Origin: Planctomycetota bacterium | GTDB taxonomy: Bacteria; Planctomycetota; Phycisphaerae; SM23-33 | NCBI GenBank assembly: GCA_021160865.1 | Contig: JAGHBS010000228.1 | Coordinates: 1 to 11,619 of the forward strand | Length of the DNA stretch: 11,619 nucleotides | Direction: 5' to 3' | Part shown: positions 1 to 5,814 of the stretch, in pieces | How the letters are laid out: the number at the start of each line of letters is the position of its first letter | Numbering within the stretch: position 1 is the stretch's first letter | Made by a program: the position numbers and the translations under genes | Notes under the pieces: generated by a model | Told to the model about the DNA's origin: nothing | Databases searched by the model: none | Seen by the model: only the letters and a program-made list of their open reading frames with translations

Positions 1-1
1 C

Positions 2-1585
2 ACAGAGAAGACCCTCAGTGCCGTAGAGCATGAGAGAGAAGCAATTCAAGAATGGCTTATACAAAATCATCTGGGAATGCTGAGGCTTACTTTGGCTACT
101 GATATTGTTGTCAGTGGTTATGATCTGCTTGATGGTAGATTCTCTAATGTCTATAAGCGCGTGGAGCATCAAGTAAATAGTGCCAAAGAGCAAATGCTTT
201 TAGATTGGTTTCAGAAGGGGGGAAGGTGGCAACCCGAAAGATTCCTATTGAAAAATAATCCTAAGGAAGTCCGTGAAAAAAGCACAGCTCAAGCACAGGA
301 GATAGGTAAAGCTTTGCCGCGTGCTTCTACCTTTGCCTTATTTTTTGATGAAGCATCCTCGGAAAACGGCCTGCTTAAACAATTGGTAGATGTCTTGGGT
401 TTCAAAATGCAGCTCAGTAATAGCGAAGAAAAGTTATCAGCTGATAAGAGTTGCTTTGTCAGGCGATTATGGACTGAAGCAAATCAAACTGAAACGACCT
501 GGCTGCCTTATTTATCGTTGGCGAATTACATTCCGCTGCGAAGTAAAGAGGATATAGAAACCCTGAAAGATATGCTATCCCCTCAGGAGTATGAAGACCT
601 CGCCGGTCAAGATGAAGAATCACCGAAAATAGGTGAACCACTTACCTTTGGTGAACTTGCCTATCTATCGTGCCGCAAGGTAAAGATAAAAGATCGGCAA
701 TATAAGTATATCGGTCAACCGATGCTTGCTTGCCTCAAGGCCGATGTTGACCATTTGGGGCTTTTGTTCTCAGAAGGATTTGAAAGGCATGATAAGGAAA
801 ATGAAGGAAAGATTATTTCCGATCTGTCCTTCGCCCGTTTAGCAACTCTAAGCCGATTTCTCGACCTGTTTTTCAAGGGCTATTTGACATACAAATTCAA
901 ATCCGCTGACTCCTCATATCGTTTGGTCTATACAGTTTTCGCAGGCGGTGATGATTTAATGCTCATAGGGCCTTGGCATGTGATGTTTAATCTGGCACTG
1001 GACATCCACGATTGGCTGAAGGGACTTACAGGGGGAAACCCATCAATAACATTGTCAGCAAGTCTTGTTCTCGCACAGCCCAAGATGCCTCCGTCACAAA
1101 TGGCTCGAATGGCGGCTAATTCCTTACAGAAAGCCAAAAACGATGGTCGAAATCGTATTGCTGTTTTCAATCGAACCCTATCATGGGAACAATTCCAGCA
1201 GGGGCTGGAATATGGTAAGAGGCTTGACGAAATGCTACGCAGAGAGCAAAGCGATAAAAGCGGACTGAGTTTGAACTCGGGATTCGTCTACCGACTTCTA
1301 CTACACGCTCAATCTGCTGAACGCGTTATGAAGGGAATAAATATGCTTACCGATCTTACCTGGCGAAGCCACTACCTTTACGACCTCCGTCGCAATGTCA
1401 AGGTGGATTCATCAGCAAGCCAAGCACAGAAAGAAGACCTGAAATGGCTTCAAGAATTACTACCACTTTCTATAAAGTCAGATCACATTGCTGCGGTCAT
1501 TATCGGGGCTATTTATGCATTGTATATGAATCGAAAATTGAAGGAGAAAAACAATGAAAACACAACAAAAGCAACAAAGGTATGA
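2..1585 (+). CDS. cas10: Cas10/Csm1, large subunit of type III-A CRISPR effector (5' partial)
   Basis: Cas10 is the signalling subunit of the Csm complex: on target RNA binding its palm domain makes cyclic oligoadenylate from ATP. The reading frame is open to the left edge, 25 codons upstream of the ATG at 77. That ATG has no ribosome binding site and falls inside conserved palm-1 sequence (EWLIQNHLGMLRLTLATDI), so it is internal. About 527 residues are visible; the HD nuclease domain and the start lie outside, given the family's usual 750-850 residues. The second palm domain begins with KADVDHLG (737-760). The cyclase motif GGDD is intact at 944-955 within YTVFAGGDDLMLIGPW, followed by the Csm1-typical NPSITLSASLVLAQPKMP and LQKAKNDGRN. 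The linker between the palms shows no CxxC pair, so the zinc finger found in many Csm1 proteins appears to be missing. The gene overlaps csm2 by 32 bp. The family call is near certain; HD activity cannot be judged. Confidence 0.96.
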   Translation, partial: TEKTLSAVEHEREAIQEWLIQNHLGMLRLTLATDIVVSGYDLLDGRFSNVYKRVEHQVNSAKEQMLLDWFQKGGRWQPERFLLKNNPKEVREKSTAQAQEIGKALPRASTFALFFDEASSENGLLKQLVDVLGFKMQLSNSEEKLSADKSCFVRRLWTEANQTETTWLPYLSLANYIPLRSKEDIETLKDMLSPQEYEDLAGQDEESPKIGEPLTFGELAYLSCRKVKIKDRQYKYIGQPMLACLKADVDHLGLLFSEGFERHDKENEGKIISDLSFARLATLSRFLDLFFKGYLTYKFKSADSSYRLVYTVFAGGDDLMLIGPWHVMFNLALDIHDWLKGLTGGNPSITLSASLVLAQPKMPPSQMARMAANSLQKAKNDGRNRIAVFNRTLSWEQFQQGLEYGKRLDEMLRREQSDKSGLSLNSGFVYRLLLHAQSAERVMKGINMLTDLTWRSHYLYDLRRNVKVDSSASQAQKEDLKWLQELLPLSIKSDHIAAVIIGAIYALYMNRKLKEKNNENTTKATKV

Positions 1586-1958
1586 AGAACCGACGTTTGA
1601 CCTCCAGAAGGACGAGAAGGAACTTGTGGATGAGTTAGCCGAAAGACAAGCCAAGAAATTTCCCTATCCTCGTCTAAAAAGCACTCAACTTCGCAAGTTC
1701 TTCGGGGAAGTCAAAGACCTCTACCGCCGACTTACGCAGGGGCAAGATTACGAAAAACAGATTGAGCCTGAATTCAAGATGCTTCGTTCTAAAGTCTATT
1801 ACGCCCACCGCAAGAGTGGTGAGGATAGGGTGCCGAGAGAATTCGTTGACTTTATCGATAATGGCGTGAAAACCGTCAAGAATAAAGAGGATTTTGAAAA
1901 GTTCGTACGGCATTTTGAAGCGGTTGTGGGTTTCTGGTACGGCAAATATGGCAAATAA
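1554..1958 (+). CDS. csm2: Csm2, small subunit of type III-A effector
   Basis: Csm2 is the small helical subunit that forms the minor filament along crRNA-target RNA in the Csm complex and helps hold the target. The 134-residue product has a charged N-terminal stretch of about 35 residues, then the family core: STQLRKFFGEVKDLYRRL, later EFKMLRSKVYYAHRK, and a C-terminal half with EFVDFIDNGVKTVKNKEDFEKFVRHFEAVVGFWYGKYGK. This corresponds to the usual Csm2 pattern of a 'T-x-Q-[IL]-R-K-F' opening and a 'F-x-x-[FY]-x-x-x-x-E-A-[LV]-V' close. The ATG at 1554 has AAGGAG at 1541-1546, 7 bp upstream, and lies within the last codons of cas10, which suggests translational coupling. Length is normal for the family. 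Confidence 0.93.
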   Translation: MKTQQKQQRYEEPTFDLQKDEKELVDELAERQAKKFPYPRLKSTQLRKFFGEVKDLYRRLTQGQDYEKQIEPEFKMLRSKVYYAHRKSGEDRVPREFVDFIDNGVKTVKNKEDFEKFVRHFEAVVGFWYGKYGK

Positions 1959-1979
1959 GAATACTGAAAGGAGATAACT

Positions 1980-2729
1980 ATGAATGAGACAGATGAGCGA
2001 AAAAACTATCGTTTGAAAGAGATTCGCAAAATCAGCGGACAAATCGAAGTCGTCACCGGCTTGCGTATCGGGGCAAATGTCGAACAGATGGAAATATCAG
2101 GACTTGATAACCCAATCCTGCGCAATCCCTCCAACAAGGAACCTTACATTCCAGGTTCTTCGCTGAAAGGGAAAATGCGACACCTGGCAGAGTGGTACCA
2201 TAGTGAGTTGCCACTACCGAGCGGAGATCTGGTCAACAATTGTATGACCAATGGTAAAGTAGCGCGTGTCTTCGGTATTGCTGCTGGTGAAAAAGCAATA
2301 GGCCCCACGCGTACTATCGTTCGTGATGCTACTCTCTCTGAAGAAGACCGTAAGCGATTCAAGCGAGGTGAACCCATCACCGAAGTGAAGACTGAGAATA
2401 GTATCAATCGTCTTACTGCAATGGCTAATCCCCGTCCAATGGAGCGTGTGTTGCCTGGTGTGCGATTTGATTTCGAAATCCTTTATCGCATCTTCGACAC
2501 CGATGACGGTGGCAAGGCAGATGAGGAAAACTTTGAAGAAGTGCTTCTGACTGCAATGGCACTACTTGAGCAAGATTACCTCGGTTCCTGTGGCAGCAGG
2601 GGATGTGGACAAATCCGCTTTATTGCCAAAGACGGTGATAATTACAAACCGGGCCTTCTTGTCAACGGAATCTTTCGCGAGCTACCCCCAATCAAGGTTG
2701 CCAATCCTACTACGGAGCAGATAGCATGA
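1980..2729 (+). CDS. csm3: Csm3, Cas7-family backbone subunit with target-RNA nuclease site
   Basis: Csm3 is the repeated RAMP (Cas7-type) subunit that coats the crRNA and cuts bound target RNA at 6-nt intervals. The 249-residue protein shows the family order: an N-terminal strand ISGQIEVVTGLRIG (18-31), the loop MEISGLDNPILRN, the glycine-rich signature YIPGSSLKGKMRHLAEWY, and a C-terminal GSCGSRGCGQIRF loop. The Asp in GLDNP is residue 43 and corresponds to the catalytic Asp known as D32/D33 in Staphylococcus and Streptococcus Csm3. It is present, so target RNA cleavage is predicted to be active. AAGGAG (1968-1973) lies 6 bp before the ATG. The stop overlaps the csm4 start as ATGA. Length is typical for the family. 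Confidence 0.96.
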   Translation: MNETDERKNYRLKEIRKISGQIEVVTGLRIGANVEQMEISGLDNPILRNPSNKEPYIPGSSLKGKMRHLAEWYHSELPLPSGDLVNNCMTNGKVARVFGIAAGEKAIGPTRTIVRDATLSEEDRKRFKRGEPITEVKTENSINRLTAMANPRPMERVLPGVRFDFEILYRIFDTDDGGKADEENFEEVLLTAMALLEQDYLGSCGSRGCGQIRFIAKDGDNYKPGLLVNGIFRELPPIKVANPTTEQIA

Positions 2730-3775
2730 AACGTTATAAACTTCGCCTGACATTAAAGAGTCGGATGGGAACGCCAATAACTGCTGATACGCTCTTTGGC
2801 CACCTCTGCTGGGGAATGTTGTATTACGAAGGCCAAGCCGCTCTGGAGAAATTTCTTGACGATATGCAATCTTCCCAGCCTCCTCTTATTATTGGCGATC
2901 CCTGCCCCGAAGGATTTCTCCCCTCTCCAATCCTACCCCCGGCCAGTGTGGATGAATATAATCAAATGAAATATCACCTCCAGCAGCATATTGATAGCGA
3001 GCGAGTCAAGCAAGATGACCCCTCAAAAGCAGTAGAGCATCCTGCAATTGAAGCACATGATAAACTTAAGGAATATCGTAAACGCCAATGGATATCGGTC
3101 GAAAATTTCAGCAAATGCATCGATAACCTTTCTGCCTTATCATTGTTGCAAGCAAATCTTGAATCACCTTCATCTCCGAAGGTCTTGAAGGAAGCCACCG
3201 TTTTTCATAACACGATTAATCGTATCACCCTGCACACAGCCGAGGAGGGGGGCTTGTTCGTCCAGACGGAGTATTTTCCTGATTGTCCCGATTTCCATTT
3301 TGACCTTTACATTTTAAGCACGCTTGAGCCTGAACGAATCCGTACCATCTTTGAGGAAGGTCTCATTGGTGGCTATGGTGCTGATGCCTCCACCGGCAAG
3401 GGACATATCGAAGTCGGACAGATTAACTCCGCCCCCTTACCAGAAGCAAGCAATGCCAATGCCGTCCTTGCAATGGGTGTGTTTTGCCCCGCTGAAGATG
3501 ATCCTGCCCGTGGCTGGTGGCGTACGGAAGTTCGTCTTGGAAAGGTTGGCGGTGCATGGCTTGTCGATTCGGAGAAGTATTCCCCATTCAAATATCCGCT
3601 CATTCTCCTCAAGGCAGGTTCAATTCTCAGCCCGCCTCCTGACAGGCCTTATCTTGGTCGAATTGTGCCGAACGTTCATCCCACACTTAAAAAAGTCGTC
3701 ACTTATGCGATGACACCCGTTTTGCCGGTTCGTTGTCCATCCCTGGATACCGAGTTGAAGGAGCAGAGCCAATGA
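2726..3775 (+). CDS. csm4: Csm4, Cas5-like subunit binding the crRNA 5' tag
   Basis: Csm4 is the RAMP (Cas5-type) subunit that grips the 8-nt crRNA 5' tag and contacts Cas10 at the base of the complex. The 349-residue protein opens with MKRYKLRLTLKSRMGTPITADTLFGHLCWGM, matching the Csm4 pattern of a first ferredoxin-like strand followed by a 'T-x-F-G-x-[IL]-x-W' motif. It then has FLPSPILPP, and later the glycine-rich loop GGYGADASTGKGHIEV, the usual Csm4 'G-x-G-x-D-x-S-x-G-x-G' signature. The start overlaps the csm3 stop as ATGA, with GGAG at 2714-2717, 8 bp upstream. Because this array carries two versions of the tag sequence, Csm4 is the subunit whose tag tolerance matters most here. Confidence 0.94.
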   Translation: MKRYKLRLTLKSRMGTPITADTLFGHLCWGMLYYEGQAALEKFLDDMQSSQPPLIIGDPCPEGFLPSPILPPASVDEYNQMKYHLQQHIDSERVKQDDPSKAVEHPAIEAHDKLKEYRKRQWISVENFSKCIDNLSALSLLQANLESPSSPKVLKEATVFHNTINRITLHTAEEGGLFVQTEYFPDCPDFHFDLYILSTLEPERIRTIFEEGLIGGYGADASTGKGHIEVGQINSAPLPEASNANAVLAMGVFCPAEDDPARGWWRTEVRLGKVGGAWLVDSEKYSPFKYPLILLKAGSILSPPPDRPYLGRIVPNVHPTLKKVVTYAMTPVLPVRCPSLDTELKEQSQ

Positions 3776-4992
3776 AACGATACCGCATACAATTACATCT
3801 ACTTTCACCGCTCCATATCGGTACTGGCGAGGAACTTACTCCCACCGATTACATCATCCGCACCCCCGGCGGGAATCAGCAGCGTCCCATCCTTTACGCC
3901 CTCGACATCCCCAAACTGCTCGGCCAGATGAGCGACGCCGACCGCCAATCATTCAACGAAGCCGCCTCCTCTAATAATCCTGCCCATCTGCGCCGCTGGC
4001 TTCACGAGCGCGTCGATGTAAGACAATACGCCCGCTGGTACGCTTATGTAAATCGGGAACTTTACGAACGCTATCGAGACGGACTTCAATCGGCTAAATC
4101 CGAATTAGCCATTCATCCTATTATTCGAACGTCTTTATCATCTCAACCTTACATCCCGGGTAGCACTGTTAAAGGCGCCATCCGCACTGCCGTTTTACAA
4201 TACTTACTCAACTCGCAGGAAGGCGAGGCAGAAAAAATTGCCCAGAATAAAGCATATCAAAACTCCCGCAACTTCACCTTGGGAGAAGCCGCTATCCTTG
4301 GCCATCTGACCCGTCCCGAAAAGCAAGACAGATCGTCCCGGCAAAAGGAAAAGGCTGAAATCCGTGCCGACCCCTTCCGTGCCGTTTACATATCAGACCT
4401 GTTTTACAATCAGCCAGACACCCCCGCCGGACCTGCTCAATCGGCAAAGCCGACCGCCTCTCTCTTTACCATCGTCAACAAGGTAAACCTCTTCTCCCTG
4501 GAAAGTGGCAATATAGCCGCCCCTCGCCGCAAAGCCCCGCTGGGAATCCACATGTTTTACGAGATGACCTTCTCGGCTTTGAATGGCAGAGAAATCATTG
4601 CCCAGGGCACCCTCACCATCAAAGATGAGTTATCTTCCACCGATACCCGCAGGGCAAAAAACTGGAACTTTGAACATTGCGTCTCACGCAGCATATCGGC
4701 AGCGGATATTCTAAAATCCTGCCAGCAATTTTACTCTAAGCGCCTCAAAGAAGAAGCCGAACTTACCAGCAAAATCCCCAATGCATCCCGTGCCTACAGC
4801 CAATTACAACAGATGGCTAACAGTCTAAATCATAATCACGAAGCCCTCATTCGTCTTGGTCGCTTTAGCCACGTTGAATGTGTTACGCTCGAGCCACCGC
4901 TTCGCCGTGCCCGAGGTGGCAAATCACGCACTATGACGCCCGGACCGCTTCCGATGGGATGGGCTATCCTGCGACTCGACTTAATGGAATAG
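3772..4992 (+). CDS. csm5: Csm5, RAMP subunit capping the crRNA 3' end
   Basis: Csm5 is the RAMP subunit at the head of the Csm filament; it is needed for crRNA 3'-end maturation, recruiting host nucleases in studied systems. I start the gene at 3772, giving 406 residues: this ATG has AAGGAG at 3758-3763, overlaps the csm4 stop as ATGA, and its product begins MKRYRIQLHLLSPLHIGTGEELTPTDYII, the classical Csm5 opening. An upstream in-frame ATG at 3733 lies within csm4, lacks a binding site and would add 13 unrelated residues. Further signatures are PYIPGSTVKGAIRTAVL, DPFRAVYISDLF and a C-terminal RLGRFSHVECVTLEPPL with PLPMGWAILRLD. Its codons look richer in C-ending triplets than those of cas10 and csm2, a mild compositional shift within one operon. 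Only 39 bp separate its stop from the first CRISPR repeat. Confidence 0.94.
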   Translation: MKRYRIQLHLLSPLHIGTGEELTPTDYIIRTPGGNQQRPILYALDIPKLLGQMSDADRQSFNEAASSNNPAHLRRWLHERVDVRQYARWYAYVNRELYERYRDGLQSAKSELAIHPIIRTSLSSQPYIPGSTVKGAIRTAVLQYLLNSQEGEAEKIAQNKAYQNSRNFTLGEAAILGHLTRPEKQDRSSRQKEKAEIRADPFRAVYISDLFYNQPDTPAGPAQSAKPTASLFTIVNKVNLFSLESGNIAAPRRKAPLGIHMFYEMTFSALNGREIIAQGTLTIKDELSSTDTRRAKNWNFEHCVSRSISAADILKSCQQFYSKRLKEEAELTSKIPNASRAYSQLQQMANSLNHNHEALIRLGRFSHVECVTLEPPLRRARGGKSRTMTPGPLPMGWAILRLDLME

Positions 4993-5031
4993 CCAGTAGC
5001 CTTTGACGATATTTGACAAGTGAATAAAGAA

Positions 5032-5369
5032 ATGACCAAAACCCCCTGATGAAGAAGGGATCAAAACTGCTTTTGCCCAAGCCAAAGTTTTGCCCAAGTT
5101 GCCCTGAAATGACGAACCCCCCCTGATGAAGAAGGGATCAAAATGCTCGGACGTCCTTTATCACCACTCTCATTGCTGTAAGATGACGAAAACCCCCTGA
5201 TGAAGAAGGGATCAAAACTCTTCATCCATATCGAGATTGACAGGCATAATCCGGAAGTGACGAAAACCCCCTGATGAAGAAGGGATCAAACGGGGACTAT
5301 AAACGGGAAAACTTGGGAATGGACGCTATCAAGGTGACGAAAACCCCCTGATGAAGAAGGGATTGAAAC
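5032..5369 (+). CRISPR. Short CRISPR array, 5 repeats and 4 spacers, no clear leader
   Basis: Repeats lie at 5032-5067, 5109-5144, 5183-5218, 5257-5291 and 5334-5369. They are 36 nt, except the fourth, which lacks one A near its end. They share a core GACGAAAACCCCCTGATGAA and then GAAGGGAT. The spacers are 41, 38, 38 and 42 nt, within type III habit. CCCT(GATGAAGA)AGGG gives a 4-bp hairpin. Variation: repeat 1 has ACC for ACG, repeat 2 has CC in place of two A's and ends in T, and only repeat 5 ends in the standard type III tag ATTGAAAC. Repeats 1 and 3 end in ATCAAAAC, repeat 2 in ATCAAAAT and repeat 4 in ATCAAAC. The tag puts transcription on the + strand, the same direction as csm5, 39 bp upstream. 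That gap is too short for a normal leader, so the array may be read from the cas operon transcript. No adaptation genes are in the window. Confidence 0.95.
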
Positions 5370-5370
5370 G

Positions 5371-5379
5371 TGGTATAAT
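5371..5379 (+). promoter_or_regulatory. Extended -10 promoter directly after the last intact repeat
   Basis: TGGTATAAT is a perfect consensus -10 hexamer (TATAAT, 5374-5379) with the TGn extension that can replace a -35 element. It starts 2 bp after repeat 5 ends. The sequence 17 bp upstream, within the repeat (ATGAAG at 5351-5356), is not a good -35. Transcription would begin near 5386, leaving a leader of about 20 nt that contains AGGAGG at 5394-5399, 7 bp before the ATG of the 82-aa gene. The small gene therefore has its own expression signals, independent of the operon. Confidence 0.7.
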
Positions 5380-5406
5380 GGAAATGTATGAGAAGGAGGC
5401 TGAGCA

Positions 5407-5655
5407 ATGAAAAAGAACAGGCGTCCAAAAAAGAAATCTATGAAGGATATCCTCACGAAGAAAGAAAGGCAGGAGCTGCGGAAAGAATTAGACCAGATGT
5501 CAGAGGAAGAGCGAAAGCATATCCGCGATATAGCCAATAGCTTTTATGATGGTGATGAGGAATTGGCATTGCAGAGGTACAAGGTATGGACTGAACCAGC
5601 GATATTCATCGGTTGGGACGAGAAGGAAGGCAAGTGGAAGGAGCTGAAAGGATGA
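5407..5655 (+). CDS. Unknown 82-aa highly charged protein inside the CRISPR region
   Basis: I do not recognise this protein. It has a very basic N-terminus (MKKNRRPKKKSMKDILTKKE), then an acidic/basic alternating segment likely to be helical or coiled-coil (about residues 18-55, RQELRKELDQMSEEERKHIRDI), and a C-terminal piece with aromatic residues (YKVWTEPAIFIGWDEKEGKWKEL). There are no cysteines, signal peptide or membrane segment, so it is probably cytoplasmic, and the lysine-rich start could bind nucleic acid. The ATG at 5407 has AGGAGG 7 bp upstream and the gene has its own extended -10 promoter. It is probably real: strong start signals and no competing gene. It fills the 293 bp between the last intact repeat and a decayed repeat that begins 7 bp after its stop. 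A role in the CRISPR system (regulator, crRNA accessory) or a small passenger gene are both possible. Confidence 0.75.
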   Translation: MKKNRRPKKKSMKDILTKKERQELRKELDQMSEEERKHIRDIANSFYDGDEELALQRYKVWTEPAIFIGWDEKEGKWKELKG

Positions 5656-5662
5656 AAGGAAA

Positions 5663-5698
5663 GTAAGAAAATCTTCCTGATGAAGGAAAGATTAAAAC
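5663..5698 (+). repeat. Decayed CRISPR repeat (first)
   Basis: This 36-nt segment aligns without gaps to repeat 5 of the array at 26 of 36 positions, including an unbroken CCTGATGAAG. It ends GATTAAAAC, against GATTGAAAC in repeat 5. It can still form a hairpin (TTCCT-GATGA-AGGAA). It is on the same strand as the array, begins 7 bp after the stop of the 82-aa gene, and is followed by a 34-nt spacer-sized gap. It is probably a mutated remnant of a longer array and not a functional repeat. Confidence 0.72.
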
Positions 5699-5732
5699 TT
5701 CCCCTTGCGAAACTTCTATCGGGGGCATCTCT

Positions 5733-5773
5733 CAGGAAAAATCTCCCTGATAAAGATAAATAGGGATTAGAAT
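5733..5773 (+). repeat. Decayed CRISPR repeat (second, with small insertion)
   Basis: The 5' part aligns to the array repeat through AAA, then CCCTGAT (5745-5751) and AAAGA. After about 5 extra bases it resumes with GGGATT (5763-5768) and GAAT in place of GAAAC. The outer stem TCCCT/AGGGA is kept. The copy is weaker than the first, and its position one spacer length (34 nt) downstream of it, in the same orientation, is what makes it convincing. It lies 28 bp upstream of the ribosome binding site of the CARF gene, so it would form part of that gene's 5' leader if transcription comes from upstream. Confidence 0.6.
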
Positions 5774-5814
5774 GGGAATTCACTCCTGACGAGCATCTGG
5801 AAAGGAGATTTATC

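Noticed and set aside
77..1585. ATG at 77 as the true start of cas10
   Set aside because: The frame is open to the left edge, there is no ribosome binding site before 77, and the residues upstream continue the conserved palm-1 region.
3324..3713. Plus-strand open frame of 129 codons inside csm4
   Set aside because: A shadow of csm4 in another frame; csm4 is complete and conserved through this stretch.
3733..3771. Upstream ATG at 3733 as the csm5 start
   Set aside because: It lies within csm4 without a binding site; the ATG at 3772 has AAGGAG, the ATGA overlap, and the family's standard N-terminus.
5219..5256. Spacer 3 read on the minus strand as coding (an open frame through its whole length)
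   Set aside because: A 38-nt frame without a stop is expected by chance often, and no match elsewhere in the window supports a target identity.
5032..5369. Array transcribed from the minus strand, with a leader downstream
   Set aside because: Read that way the repeat would end in TTTTCGTCAT, unlike any type III tag; on the plus strand repeat 5 ends in ATTGAAAC.
5663..5773. Ghost repeats as a tracrRNA anti-repeat
   Set aside because: They lie in the same orientation as the array and there is no Cas9 or Cas12; they are direct, not complementary, copies.
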